Origin: Streptomyces sp. NBC_00224
Lineage (GTDB): Bacteria > Actinomycetota > Actinomycetes > Streptomycetales > Streptomycetaceae
Length of the DNA stretch: 64,000 nucleotides
Assembly (NCBI RefSeq): GCF_041435195.1
Contig: NZ_CP108106.1
Coordinates: 4,746,501 to 4,810,500, forward strand
Direction of reading: 5' to 3'
This document shows positions 17,091 through 25,627 of this stretch, piece by piece; the stretch's first letter is position 1; each line of letters starts with the position of its first letter. The notes beneath the pieces were generated by a model. It did not search any database. It was not told the DNA's origin and saw only the letters and a list, made by a program, of their open reading frames with translations. The translations under genes and the position numbers were made by a program.

Positions 17091-17789
17091 TCAGCCGGTC
17101 AAAGCTTGGGGCTTGCCCTTGGCCACCGGCTGGGTGGAGTCGAGGTGGCTCCAGGCGATCAGCCGATGGCTGCTGCCCCATTCCGGATCGCAGGTGGTGA
17201 GGGTCAGATAGCGGCCGGGGGAGCGGAACGGCGACTTGGCGGGGACCGGATCAATGACCCCTGTGTCGCTCGGCACGGTCCGGTAGGGCTTGTTGTCGAC
17301 GCGGTAGGTGAACCAGGTCGTCCCGTCGGTGAGCACCACCGCGTCGCCGGGCCGCAGCTCGGGGAAGTCCTTGAACGGGTCGCCATAGGTGCGCCGGTGT
17401 CCGGCCACCGAGAAGTTGCCCTGCTGCCCCAGGCGCGTGGTGGTGGCGTAGTGCCCGAGGCCCTTCTGGAGGTCCTTGACCCCGGTCCCCTCCAGCACGG
17501 GCTTGTGCCAGTCCTTGCCCAGCCTGGGGATGTACATGACGGCGAAGGACTTTCCCTCGGTGTACGGGGCGGGGGCGGGCGGTGCGGTCCGCTCGGGCGC
17601 GCTCGCGGCGGGGGTGCGCGCCCACTGGTGGTGCAGGTCGGATATCTGGCCGGCGGCGGCGCTGTCCGCCTTCACCCCGGTCCAGTACAGGATGTATGCG
17701 ACGAAGAGGACGATCAGGGCGCCGGCCGTGATGCACAGCTCGCTGAACGTCCGGACGACCAGCCGAACCGAGACAACAGGCACAGGCAT
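17091..17789 (-). CDS. Class E sortase, third of the cluster
   Basis: 232 residues; the ATG at 17789 follows GGGAGGGGGC. A very short cytoplasmic N-terminus leads to a membrane helix (about 14-36) and the sortase domain, with His in AGHRRTYG, Cys at about 200 in TLTTCDPEW and Arg at about 209. The signature has CDP where the other two sortases have CTP, so substrate or activity may differ. It is 67 bases upstream of the small membrane protein gene on the same strand. It is probably the first or second gene of the leftward operon. Confidence 0.9.
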   Translation of the reverse strand: MPVPVVSVRLVVRTFSELCITAGALIVLFVAYILYWTGVKADSAAAGQISDLHHQWARTPAASAPERTAPPAPAPYTEGKSFAVMYIPRLGKDWHKPVLEGTGVKDLQKGLGHYATTTRLGQQGNFSVAGHRRTYGDPFKDFPELRPGDAVVLTDGTTWFTYRVDNKPYRTVPSDTGVIDPVPAKSPFRSPGRYLTLTTCDPEWGSSHRLIAWSHLDSTQPVAKGKPQALTG

Positions 17790-17808
17790 CGGGCCGCCCC
17801 CTCCCGCG

Positions 17809-18597
17809 CTATCCCACCGGCTTCGCGTAGTGGAGATCCACTGTGCCCGAGTAGCCGGGCAGAGTCATCGCCTTGTGCTCGTCGACTTTCCAGCCGAGCC
17901 CGTACGCCTTCACATACAGCTGGTAGTTCTGGATCGCCCGGGAGTCCGTGAGCGCCTGGCGCAGCTTCCCGGGGTCGCCCACCGCGCTGATCTTGTACGG
18001 GGGCGAGTAGACGCGGCCCTGGAGGATCAGGGTGTTGCCGACGCAGCGCACGGCGCTGGTGGAGATGAGCCGCTGGTCCATGACCTGGATGCCCTGGGCG
18101 CCGCCCTGCCACAGCGCGTTGACCACGGCCTGGAGGTCCTGCTGGTGGATGACCAGGTCGTTGGGCTGCGGGGCGGGGTAGCCGGGGGCGGCCGTGGCGT
18201 TGGGCGGGGCGTCGTTGAGGGTGACGCTGAGCGCCTTGCCGGCGACCTTCTCGGTGCCGGCCGCGTCCTTGAGGGCGGCGAGCTGCTGGTCCTGTGCCTT
18301 GGTGGAACCGTTGTCGCGCTGGGCGAGGGCGTCGACGTCGTTGCGGACGGTGGCGGTGGACTGGTCGAGCTCGGCGTTCTTGCGGCTGCGCTGCTGGATC
18401 AGGTCGGAGAGCTTCAGCAGCGAGGCGTCGGTGCGGATATTGGTGCCCTTGGCAGTGTTGAAGCTGGTGACGAAGATGAGTCCGGCCAGGGCGAAGACGG
18501 CGGCGGAGAGCAGCCGGACGGGGCGGGCGCGAAAGCGGCGGCCCGGGCCGGCGGGCTCGTCGGGGAGCCCTTCGGGGGAGTCGGCGGAATTGCTCAA
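17809..18597 (-). CDS. DUF881 family membrane protein
   Basis: 262 residues from a TTG at 18597 with AAGGG upstream. A basic cytoplasmic stretch ([11 protein letters not shown]) precedes one membrane helix (about 29-46), a coiled-coil-prone segment (about 60-100), and the DUF881 domain with [25 protein letters not shown] and a C-terminal [14 protein letters not shown]881 proteins sit near crgA and division genes in actinobacteria and resemble YlxW/YlxX. A role in division or the cell envelope is likely but not proven. It lies 19 bases before the third sortase and diverges from crgA. Confidence 0.9.
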   Translation of the reverse strand: MSNSADSPEGLPDEPAGPGRRFRARPVRLLSAAVFALAGLIFVTSFNTAKGTNIRTDASLLKLSDLIQQRSRKNAELDQSTATVRNDVDALAQRDNGSTKAQDQQLAALKDAAGTEKVAGKALSVTLNDAPPNATAAPGYPAPQPNDLVIHQQDLQAVVNALWQGGAQGIQVMDQRLISTSAVRCVGNTLILQGRVYSPPYKISAVGDPGKLRQALTDSRAIQNYQLYVKAYGLGWKVDEHKAMTLPGYSGTVDLHYAKPVG

Positions 18598-18739
18598 CGT
18601 ACCCTTATCTCCTTCGGCGCCACGGAAGCACTACGCTAACGGACGCCTGGGGGCAGCAGTGATCCCCCGTTGCCCCTCCGCCGCCGCCCAGCCACAGTTC
18701 CCTGCGCGGTCACGCAGCGCATCGACAGGAGTGTTCCTC

Positions 18740-18997
18740 GTGCCGAAGTCACGTATCCGCAAGAAGGCCGACTTCACGCCGCCACCGGCGGCGAAGCAGG
18801 CCACCGCCATCAAGCTGGGCAGCCGGAGCTGGGTGGCCCCGGTGATGCTGGCGTTCTTCCTGATCGGGCTCGCCTGGATCGTCCTCTTCTATGTGACCGA
18901 GGGCGATCTGCCGCTGCAGTCCTTCGGGAACTGGAACATCGTGGTCGGCTTCGGCTTCATCGCCGGCGGCTTCGGTGTCTCCACGCAGTGGAAGTAG
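18740..18997 (+). CDS. crgA: Cell division regulator CrgA
   Basis: 85 residues from a GTG at 18740 with ACAGGAG about ten bases upstream. CrgA is a small membrane protein that in Streptomyces restrains FtsZ-ring formation and coordinates aerial growth and sporulation septation. In mycobacteria it bridges FtsZ, FtsQ and PBPs. A basic N-terminus ([15 protein letters not shown]) precedes two membrane helices (about 31-50 and 60-80), the second Gly-rich, and the protein ends QWK. The length matches the family. The DUF881 gene diverges from it across a 142-base promoter region. Confidence 0.95.
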   Translation: MPKSRIRKKADFTPPPAAKQATAIKLGSRSWVAPVMLAFFLIGLAWIVLFYVTEGDLPLQSFGNWNIVVGFGFIAGGFGVSTQWK

Positions 18998-19034
18998 CCC
19001 CTCCACAGCCTCCTCGTCAAGCCTTGCCCACGGG

Positions 19035-19234
19035 TTATCCACAACGCTATCCACACTGGGGAAAAGGTCAGACGATCTGTGGATAACCTCCGCCGTGTTG
19101 ACGCCGGTGTGACTGCACCCTCCCACACCGGCCCACGGCCCGCCCCTTGTCTCTGCTGGGAAAACCCAGGTCAGCGACAAGGGGCACAGCTGTTCCCCAC
19201 CGGATGCACAAGATCCGGCACACACTGTGGACAA
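19035..19234. promoter_or_regulatory. DnaA-box cluster downstream of crgA
   Basis: Three exact boxes lie within 200 bases: TTATCCACA at 19035-19043, its complement at 19079-19087, and TGTGGACAA (TTGTCCACA on the minus strand) at 19226-19234. A CTATCCACA with one mismatch is at 19047-19055. The cluster lies between convergent crgA and the rhomboid gene, about 18 kb from oriC. Clusters of DnaA boxes outside oriC are known in S. coelicolor, where one of them lowers initiation frequency. This may be an equivalent. Confidence 0.75.
19142..19185. terminator. Long hairpin between crgA and the rhomboid gene
   Basis: GCCCCTTGTC at 19142-19151 pairs with GACAAGGGGC at 19176-19185. The stem continues inward with CTG/CAG and CTGGG/CCCAG around an AAAA tetraloop. 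It is a near-perfect stem of about 18 pairs between convergent genes and so is probably a bidirectional terminator. It has no T-run. Confidence 0.65.
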
Positions 19235-19286
19235 CCTTGGGGGAAAGCCCGACTCCGCGTGCCCGCCCAGCTGGGGGTCCGCCGGT

Positions 19287-20156
19287 TCAGGTGAGCGCGG
19301 CGGTGCGGGCTATCACGATGACCACGACGGCCAGCAGGACCACCGCGCACGTCCCCCACTGGATCAGCGCCCGGCGCTCGCGAGGTGCGTGGACCATGGC
19401 GTACGCGATCGCCGTGCCGCCCACCAGACCGCCGATGTGGGCCTGCCAGGCGATCCCGCCCCACGGGTTGAACGTGATCACCAGGTTGATCACCAGGAGC
19501 GCGATCAGCGGCCGCATGTCGTAGTTCAGCTTGCGCATCAGCACGGCGGTGGCGCCGAAGAGTCCGAAGATCGCTCCGGAGGCGCCGAGCGAGGGCTGGT
19601 TCTGGGCGGCGAGCCAGTACGTCAGCGCGCTTCCGGCGAGCCCGGAGACGAAGTAGAGCGCCAGATAGCGCACCCGGCCGAGCGCCGCCTCCAGCGGCCC
19701 GCCGATCCACCACAGGCTGAGCATGTTGAACGCGATGTGCATGACACCGCCGTGCAGGAACATCGACGTCACCAGGCGGTACCACTGCCCCTCGGCGACG
19801 CCCTGGAGCGAGTCGAACCCGGGCACGAAGGCCCGGCCCAGCATTTCGTACCCGTACTCGAACTTGTCCCCGAGCACCTGCTGGAGCAGATAGCCGACGA
19901 GATTGAGCCCGATGAGGACCTTGGTGAGCAGATGGGGGTCGCCGGGCGCGAGCGCGGCGCCCGCCATCGTGCGCGGCTGGTTGGCCGTCGGCGCGTGGCC
20001 GGTGCCCGAGCCACCGCGGACGCACTCCGGGCACTGGAATCCGACCGAGGCGCTGACCATGCACTCCGGGCAGATCGGGCGCTCGCAGCGGGTGCAGGTG
20101 ATGCCCGTCTGCACGCCCGGGTGCCGGTAGCAGCTCGGCAGGCTCGCCTGGTCCAT
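19287..20156 (-). CDS. Rhomboid-family intramembrane serine protease with zinc-binding N-terminus
   Basis: 289 residues. Residues 9-46 hold a Cys/His-rich zinc-binding segment (CYRHPGVQTGITCTRC, CPECM, CPECV), a B-box-like module common on actinobacterial rhomboids. Six membrane segments follow. The catalytic serine is Ser193 in GASGAIFG, the partner His240 is in AHIGG, and His135 and Asn144 lie in HGGVMHIAFN. It should cut substrates within the membrane; these are unknown. The ATG is at 20156, with candidate ribosome site GGAG just upstream. It converges with crgA. Confidence 0.92.
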   Translation of the reverse strand: MDQASLPSCYRHPGVQTGITCTRCERPICPECMVSASVGFQCPECVRGGSGTGHAPTANQPRTMAGAALAPGDPHLLTKVLIGLNLVGYLLQQVLGDKFEYGYEMLGRAFVPGFDSLQGVAEGQWYRLVTSMFLHGGVMHIAFNMLSLWWIGGPLEAALGRVRYLALYFVSGLAGSALTYWLAAQNQPSLGASGAIFGLFGATAVLMRKLNYDMRPLIALLVINLVITFNPWGGIAWQAHIGGLVGGTAIAYAMVHAPRERRALIQWGTCAVVLLAVVVIVIARTAALT

Positions 20157-20193
20157 CGGGCTCCTTGTACTCGGTGCGGGGGCGGCAACCGCG

Positions 20194-20231
20194 CCGCCCC
20201 GCTCGTCACGTCATACGGACGAGCGGGGCGG
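20194..20231 (-). terminator. Terminator downstream of the cyclophilin gene
   Basis: A 14-bp perfect stem, with arms CCGCCCCGCTCGTC at 20194-20207 and its complement at 20218-20231, and a 10-base loop. It lies between the cyclophilin stop at 20317 and the rhomboid start. Confidence 0.75.
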
Positions 20232-20316
20232 TTTGGTTCCCCTCTAACGGGTGCCGTCGGTGGTGTCGCTTCCTCGCGGGCTCGCGGTGACCCGCCGGGC
20301 CCGGCGCGCGCGGGGC

Positions 20317-20850
20317 TCAGCCCTCGCGGGACTCGATGACGACCGACTCGATGACCACGTCCTGGACGGGGCGGTCGGTGCGCGGGTTGGTCTGGGCGCT
20401 CGCGATGGCGTCCACGACCTTCTTGCCCGCCTCGCCGGCGACCTCGCCGAAGATCGTGTGCTTACGGGTCAGCCACGCGGTGGGGGACACCGTGATGAAG
20501 AACTGGGAGCCGTTGGTGCCCGGCCCGGCGTTCGCCATGGCCAGCAGGTACGGCTTGTCGAAGCCCAGCTCCGGGTGGAACTCGTCGGCGAACTCGTAGC
20601 CGGGGCCGCCGGTGCCGTTGCCCAGCGGGTCGCCGCCCTGGATCATGAAGCCGCTGATCACCCGGTGGAAGACCGTGCCGTCGTAGAGCGGGTCCGTGGA
20701 CTGCTTGCCGGTCGCCGGGTGCGTCCACTCGCGCTCGCCCTTGGCCAGCTCGACGAAGTTCCTGACCGTCTTCGGGGCGTGGTTCGGCAGGAGCCGGATC
20801 TCGATGTCCCCTTGGTTGGTCTTCAGGGTGGCGTAAAGCTGCTCGGCCAC
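20317..20850 (-). CDS. Peptidyl-prolyl cis-trans isomerase (cyclophilin)
   Basis: 177 residues from a GTG at 20850 after AAAGGAAGG. The cyclophilin fold is clear: FHRVISGFMIQGGDP, GTNGSQFFIT and GEV near the end, with the catalytic Arg in FHRV. No signal peptide is visible, so it is a cytoplasmic PpiA-type folding catalyst for Xaa-Pro bonds. It is a single-gene unit, since a terminator hairpin follows it. Confidence 0.95.
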   Translation of the reverse strand: MAEQLYATLKTNQGDIEIRLLPNHAPKTVRNFVELAKGEREWTHPATGKQSTDPLYDGTVFHRVISGFMIQGGDPLGNGTGGPGYEFADEFHPELGFDKPYLLAMANAGPGTNGSQFFITVSPTAWLTRKHTIFGEVAGEAGKKVVDAIASAQTNPRTDRPVQDVVIESVVIESREG

Positions 20851-21187
20851 GGTCTGCCTTCCTTTGGTCTGCACTGACGTCCCACGATCCTCGCACGGAG
20901 TGCCCCGCGGCAAGGAAACGCCGCCGAGTGCCGCCGATCCCCGCCGAACAGGCGCGCCCCGGGCCGAACCGTGGCATCGTCGAACGCGAGCTCCTCTCGC
21001 GCCGCCCTCGCGCCCTCGTGCCGCGCGTCGACCGAAGTCGCCCCGCATGACCCGGATGCCTTTCCTCGCATGCCGGGTACCCGTCGGACAGGCATGATTT
21101 CGAGATGGGTGGAAAGGCGACACTGTGCTCATTCCGGCGACAACCCACCGGACCGCCCTGAACCCCGCCACCAAGGAGGAGGATCAC
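20851..21187. other. Divergent intergenic region, cyclophilin / DUF5324
   Basis: 337 bases between divergent genes, holding both promoters. I could not place convincing -35/-10 pairs. No small gene, hairpin or repeat stands out. Confidence 0.4.
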
Positions 21188-21880
21188 GTGACCCGCATGG
21201 ACAGCGTGCGCGCCGCGACCGGCTCGGCGAAGGAGAGCGTGCTGCACGCCGCGGAAGTGGTGGCGCCCTACGCCGACTCGGCCAGGAGTCAGGCCGCGCA
21301 CTACGCGCACGAAACCCGCGTACGACTCGCGCCCAAGGTGGCCAAGGCCGCCCAGCAGGCCCGCAGCCAGGCGCATCTCCAGTACGACTCGTATCTCGCG
21401 CCGCACGTGCCGCCGAAGGTCGACGAGGTGGCCCGGGAGGCCGCCGCCCGCTCCCGCCGCGCCGCCCGCCAGGCAGCCGACTACACGGCGCCCCGAGTCA
21501 GCCAGGCGGTCGCCGCCACCCAGCCGGTCCGCGAGGAGGCCATGGCCCGCTCCACGGCCGCCCTGGCGGCGCTGCGCGGCCAGATCTCCCCGCGCCAGAT
21601 CGAGAAGCTGGCGAAGAAGCAGCGGCGCCGGGCCCGGGCCGGACGCGTCGCCAAGGGCCTCGCGGTCGTCGGCATCCTGGCGGGCGGCGCCGTCGCCGCG
21701 TGGAAGTGGTGGGACAAGCAGGCCAACCCTGACTGGCTGGTCGAGCCCCCGGCCCCCACCGAGGTCGCCGAGCGGACCCCGCTGAGCTCGGTCGACGGCA
21801 GCGGCTCCCTCGACCCGGAGGTCCAGGCCAAGGAGGCCGAGGAGGCCGAATACGGCGACGAGCGCGGCGGCGGCCACTGA
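21188..21880 (+). CDS. DUF5324 family protein
   Basis: 230 residues from a GTG at 21188 with AAGGAGGAGG nine bases upstream. Residues 1-150 are Ala/Arg/Gln-rich and likely helical, with repeated SARSQAAHYA-type heptads. A stretch of basic residues (KKQRRRARAGR) precedes one membrane helix (about 155-172) and the motif AAWKWWDKQANPDWL. The C-terminus is acidic. It resembles apolipoprotein or phasin-like helical proteins in composition. The family is known from Streptomyces with no assigned role. A strong terminator follows. Confidence 0.85.
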   Translation: MTRMDSVRAATGSAKESVLHAAEVVAPYADSARSQAAHYAHETRVRLAPKVAKAAQQARSQAHLQYDSYLAPHVPPKVDEVAREAAARSRRAARQAADYTAPRVSQAVAATQPVREEAMARSTAALAALRGQISPRQIEKLAKKQRRRARAGRVAKGLAVVGILAGGAVAAWKWWDKQANPDWLVEPPAPTEVAERTPLSSVDGSGSLDPEVQAKEAEEAEYGDERGGGH

Positions 21881-21911
21881 CCCCGGGCCACCGGCCGTAC
21901 GTAACGAAGCG

Positions 21912-21946
21912 GCGGGTGCCGTGGACCATCGGTCCACGGCACCCGC
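21912..21946. terminator. Bidirectional terminator
   Basis: A 16-bp perfect stem (GCGGGTGCCGTGGACC at 21912-21927, complement at 21931-21946) with a 3-base loop. It lies between convergent DUF5324 and tRNA-Ala. Confidence 0.85.
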
Positions 21947-21959
21947 CGTCGTCGTGCTG

Positions 21960-22032
21960 TGGAGCCTAGGGGAGTCGAACCCCTGACATCTGCCATGCAA
22001 AGACAGCGCTCTACCAACTGAGCTAAGGCCCC
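21960..22032 (-). tRNA. tRNA-Ala (TGC)
   Basis: 73 bases on the minus strand with acceptor GGGGCCT/AGGCTCC (one G-U pair) and discriminator A. The D-arm is GCTCAGTTGGTAGAGC, the anticodon loop TTTGCAT gives TGC, and the T-loop is GGTTCGACTCC. CCA is not encoded. Confidence 0.95.
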
Positions 22033-22183
22033 GGAAAGGTGATGCGCAGACCAGAGTACCGGGTGGAACCGGGTATCCCGCAAAAGGATTGGGACTCCCG
22101 ATAGACGACCACTCTCCGTAAGATGCTCGTCGGGGTTCGCGACAGCGAAGCGCCTCGATGGGGAAGCGATGGGGAGACGCGCA

Positions 22184-22732
22184 ATGGACGCAACGCAGCA
22201 AGAAGCGACCGCAAGAGCGAGGGAGCTTCAGCGGAGCTGGTACGGAGAGCCTCTGGGGGCGCTCTTCCGCCGGCTGATAGACGATCTCGGCCTGAACCAG
22301 GCCAGGCTCGCCGCCGTCCTCGGCCTGTCGGCGCCCATGCTGTCCCAGCTGATGAGCGGTCAGCGCGCCAAGATCGGCAACCCGGCCGTCGTCCAGCGCG
22401 TCCAGGCCCTGCAGGATCTGGCGGGCCAGGTCGCCGACGGCAGCGTCAGCGCCGCCGAGGCCACCGACCGGATGGACGAGATCAAGAAGTCCCAGGGCGG
22501 CTCCGTCCTCACCAACACCGGCCAGACCACGACGAGTTCGGGCGCTCCGACCGTGCGCCGCGTGGTGCGCGAGATCCAGTCGCTGCTCCGCTCGGTCGCC
22601 GCCGCCGGGGACATCATCGACGCCGCCGACACCCTCGCCCCGGCCCACCCCGAGCTGGCAGAGTTCCTCCGGGTGTACGGCGCCGGACGCACCGCGGAGG
22701 CGGTCGCCCACTACGAGGCGCACCAGAGCTGA
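22184..22732 (+). CDS. Helix-turn-helix DNA-binding protein
   Basis: 182 residues from the ATG at 22184 with GGAG ten bases upstream; an in-frame ATG at 22169 is less well placed. Residues 24-75 form an XRE-like helix-turn-helix: LFRRLIDDLGLNQARLAAVLGLSAPMLSQLMSGQRAK. A Gly/Thr-rich linker follows, then a C-terminal helical domain with VVREIQSLLRSVAAAGDII and PELAEFLRVYGAGRTAEAV. The protein kinase gene starts 24 bases downstream, so it may be the kinase's substrate or regulator. Targets unknown. Confidence 0.85.
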   Translation: MDATQQEATARARELQRSWYGEPLGALFRRLIDDLGLNQARLAAVLGLSAPMLSQLMSGQRAKIGNPAVVQRVQALQDLAGQVADGSVSAAEATDRMDEIKKSQGGSVLTNTGQTTTSSGAPTVRRVVREIQSLLRSVAAAGDIIDAADTLAPAHPELAEFLRVYGAGRTAEAVAHYEAHQS

Positions 22733-22756
22733 CGGCCATGGGGGCGGGGATGTCGG

Positions 22757-24151
22757 GTGGGTGAGGTCTTCGCCGGTCGGTACGAACTCATCGACCCGAT
22801 CGGCCGTGGTGGCGTCGGCGCCGTCTGGCGCGCCTGGGACCACCGCCGCCGCCGCTGCGTGGCGGCGAAGGTCCTCCAGCAGAGCGACGCGCACACCCTG
22901 CTGCGCTTCGTCCGCGAGCAGGCCCTGAGGATCGATCATCCTCATGTGCTGGCCCCGGCGAGCTGGGCCGCCGACGACGACAAGGTCCTGTTCACCATGG
23001 ACCTGGTGACCGGCGGCTCGCTGGCCCATCTGATCGGGGACTACGGGCCGCTGCCGCCCCGGTTCGTCTGCGTCCTGCTCGATCAGCTGCTCGCCGGACT
23101 CGCCGCGGTGCACGCCGAGGGGGTCGTCCACCGCGACATCAAGCCGGCCAACATCCTCCTCGAAGCCACCGGAACCGGGCGGCCGCATCTGCGGCTGTCC
23201 GACTTCGGCATCGCGATGCGCAAGGGCGAGCCACGGCTCACCGAGACGAACTACGTGATGGGGACGCCGGGGTACTTCGCGCCCGAGCAGATCATGGGCG
23301 CGGACCCGGACTTCCCGTCCGACCTGTTCGCGGTCGGCCTGGTCGCGCTGTATCTGCTGGAGGGTCAGAAGCCGGACGCCAGGGCCCTGGTGGAGTACTT
23401 CACCACCCACGGCACACCCGGGGCGCCACAAGGCGTCCCGGAGCCGCTGTGGCAGGTCCTGGCGGGCCTTCTGCAGCCCGACCCGCACGTCCGGTTCCGG
23501 ACGGCCACGGGCGCGCGCAAGGCGCTGGCCTCGGCCGTAGAGCTGCTCCCGGATGCCGGGCCCGACGAGGAGCCCGTCGAGGTCTTCGACCAGATCGGCC
23601 CGCTTCCCGACGGGTTCGTGCCGCGCGAGCTCCCCCCGGTCCTGCGGCACCCGCAGACGTCCGGGACGCCACAGCCATCGGCTCACCTCGCGCATGAGCC
23701 GGACCAGAGCCAGAGCCAGAGCCAGGGTCAGAGCCATGGCCAGGGTCAGGGTCAGAGCCATGGCCAGAGCCACGGCCATGGCCAGGCACGCCAACAACCT
23801 CCCCCTGCCCACCAGTTGCCCACCCCGCCCACGGCCGACGGATTCCATCCGATCCCGCCCCCCTATCCGCCCTCGTACACACCCACCCCTGTCACTAAGA
23901 GGTACACCGGCCAAAGCGCGCAGGTTCCCACTCCGGCGCCACCGGTTTCCGGGCCGAGCGCACCACCGGTTCACGAGCCCGTCGCGCCACCGGTTTCCGG
24001 CCCCGCGCACAGCCCGGCTCCCGGCCCGGCCACCCCTGCGCCCGCCGCCCGGCACAAGCGACCGGGACCGCCCCCGAAGGTGACGGTCCCGGTGCTGATC
24101 CTCGCCCTGCTCTGCTTCGCTGTCGGCTTCTGGGCGCTCAGCCAGATCTGA
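22757..24151 (+). CDS. Ser/Thr protein kinase, membrane-anchored, no PASTA domains
   Basis: 464 residues from a GTG at 22757. The kinase domain (about 5-270) is complete: IGRGGVGAVW, Lys38 in AAK, Asp127 in HRDIKPAN, and DFG at 149-151. A Pro-rich linker follows, containing a tandem run of Gln-Ser, Gln-Gly and His-Gly dipeptides (about 316-345, bases 23701-23790) and three PPVSGP/APPV repeats. The C-terminus is a membrane helix (about 445-462) with almost nothing beyond it, so it senses no large external ligand. It is paired with the upstream HTH gene, and its substrate is unknown. Confidence 0.92.
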   Translation: MGEVFAGRYELIDPIGRGGVGAVWRAWDHRRRRCVAAKVLQQSDAHTLLRFVREQALRIDHPHVLAPASWAADDDKVLFTMDLVTGGSLAHLIGDYGPLPPRFVCVLLDQLLAGLAAVHAEGVVHRDIKPANILLEATGTGRPHLRLSDFGIAMRKGEPRLTETNYVMGTPGYFAPEQIMGADPDFPSDLFAVGLVALYLLEGQKPDARALVEYFTTHGTPGAPQGVPEPLWQVLAGLLQPDPHVRFRTATGARKALASAVELLPDAGPDEEPVEVFDQIGPLPDGFVPRELPPVLRHPQTSGTPQPSAHLAHEPDQSQSQSQGQSHGQGQGQSHGQSHGHGQARQQPPPAHQLPTPPTADGFHPIPPPYPPSYTPTPVTKRYTGQSAQVPTPAPPVSGPSAPPVHEPVAPPVSGPAHSPAPGPATPAPAARHKRPGPPPKVTVPVLILALLCFAVGFWALSQI

Positions 24152-24173
24152 ACGTGGTTTCTGGGCCCTGCTC

Positions 24174-25484
24174 TCAGCCGGGCCTGACCGGCCGCGCCCG
24201 TCGGCGGGCGACCAGCGTCCGCACCCCGAGCCACAGCACCAGCAGCGTGCCCGTCCCGATCCCGGCCGCCGCGAGCAGCCGCATCTTCGTCGAGCCGCCG
24301 TCGTGCCCGGGCGGGGCCGCGGCCGGGGCGTGGGTGGTGCCCCGGCCGGTGGCCGCGAAGTCGGGCGCGGCCCCTTCGTACGCGGGCGCCGGCTTCGCCT
24401 CTCCCCGCACGCCCACCCGCAGCGTGACGGGGTACGTCCCCGGGCCGAGCGTCCGGGCGACCTGGGGGCTGAGGCTGACCGCCAGATAGTGGTCGCCCCC
24501 GAACCGCAGCGCGCCGACCGGGCCCGAGGTGGAGTAGCGGTTCTCGTATGCCACCGGCGCCAGCGGCTGGAAGGCGACGGACGCGGGCTTCCCGTCGTAC
24601 CCCGTGTACACGTCAGCGACCGGGCCGAGTGCCGGGTTGTAGAGCTGGAGGTCGATGGCCTGGGCCACGTATCCGCTTCCGCCGGCACGGCCCAGTTCGG
24701 CGGTGGCGGACACCTGCTGTCCCCAGCCGACCGGGACGCGGTAGAAGAGCGTGGCGCCCGGCCGCAGCGTGTCGCGCCACGCGCCGCCGCTCAGCCGGGG
24801 CGCGTCGGCGAAGCCCGTACCGCCGTGGACCGTGCGCGCGGCCGAGGAGGGCGCGGGCGGCGTGGCGGTCGCCCAGTGCGTGGGCGCGTTCGTCGGGGCG
24901 TCGGCCGTGAGCCTCGGCTCCCTCGTGTGCCGCAGCTCCAGTCCCCAATCGCCGGGCGCGGAGGCGGCGTCCCCGATCCGCTGGACCAACACGTGGTACG
25001 GGCCCGCCGTCTGACAGGACGTCCGATTGCGGGTCAGGCCCCGTGAGACGTACGCGGCGATCGGCCTCGGGTACTCGGGCGGGCCGAAAACCGCGCGGCT
25101 TGTGTCGCAGGTGTTGCCGTCGCGGTCCTGGAGCGTGAGCTCGATGCCGTCGCCGAAGGCGACCTTGGTGTCCGGCTTCGGTACGGCCACGGCCGACACA
25201 TAGGCGTCTCCGGTGCCGCCCAGGTCGACCTGGAAGTAGGCCTTCGTGCCAGGCCCGACGGCCGACCGGTACACGGCTCCCGGCGCCAGCCGCGGCGCAC
25301 TCTGGCCGGTGGCGGCTCCTGTTACGGGCTGGGCGTGAGGGTCGTATCGGTAGGGGGCGTCAGCGCGGTACGGGCGGTGCTGCTGGCCGTTCGCGGCTTC
25401 CGCCCCCTGGCCCTGGAGGGCCGCCAGCGTGCACAGTGCGGCCACGGCGGCTGCGGCCCGGCCCTTCCCACGCTGGTTCGTCAT
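24174..25484 (-). CDS. Secreted, C-terminally membrane-anchored protein of unknown function
   Basis: 436 residues from an ATG at 25484. A signal peptide (about 1-30, AAAAVAALCTLAALQGQGAEA) is followed by a large external region rich in Gly, Pro and Tyr, with repeated beta-type segments such as YFQVDLGGTGDAYVSAVAV and LFYRVPVGWGQQVSATAELG. A His/Gly linker leads to a C-terminal membrane helix (about 404-424) and a basic tail. The two similar halves suggest a duplicated carbohydrate-binding-like fold. I do not recognise the family. It converges with the kinase gene. Confidence 0.75.
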   Translation of the reverse strand: MTNQRGKGRAAAAVAALCTLAALQGQGAEAANGQQHRPYRADAPYRYDPHAQPVTGAATGQSAPRLAPGAVYRSAVGPGTKAYFQVDLGGTGDAYVSAVAVPKPDTKVAFGDGIELTLQDRDGNTCDTSRAVFGPPEYPRPIAAYVSRGLTRNRTSCQTAGPYHVLVQRIGDAASAPGDWGLELRHTREPRLTADAPTNAPTHWATATPPAPSSAARTVHGGTGFADAPRLSGGAWRDTLRPGATLFYRVPVGWGQQVSATAELGRAGGSGYVAQAIDLQLYNPALGPVADVYTGYDGKPASVAFQPLAPVAYENRYSTSGPVGALRFGGDHYLAVSLSPQVARTLGPGTYPVTLRVGVRGEAKPAPAYEGAAPDFAATGRGTTHAPAAAPPGHDGGSTKMRLLAAAGIGTGTLLVLWLGVRTLVARRRARPVRPG

Positions 25485-25574
25485 GCCGCCGCGCCCCCTT
25501 CAATTTCGCTTCTGCAAGCCATTGATTTGCGCAGGTGAATCCGTGGGGACGACTGCCCCGGGCACATGACAGCA

Positions 25575-25608
25575 CAGAGCCCCGGCCGCATCGGCGGCCG
25601 GGGCTCTG
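25575..25608 (-). terminator. Terminator downstream of the DLW-39 gene
   Basis: A 15-bp perfect stem (CAGAGCCCCGGCCGC at 25575-25589, complement at 25594-25608) with a 4-base loop, 19 bases past the DLW-39 stop. Confidence 0.8.
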
Positions 25609-25627
25609 CAACTGGACTCTGTGGGGC

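Noticed and set aside
23701..23790. Tandem repeat in the second kinase gene as a CRISPR-like array
   Set aside because: The units are short (about 6 bases), in frame, without spacers of uniform length, and encode a Gln/Ser/Gly/His linker.
20462..24688. Long open frame of 1408 codons on the minus strand
   Set aside because: It crosses tRNA-Ala, a terminator and four real genes in other frames.
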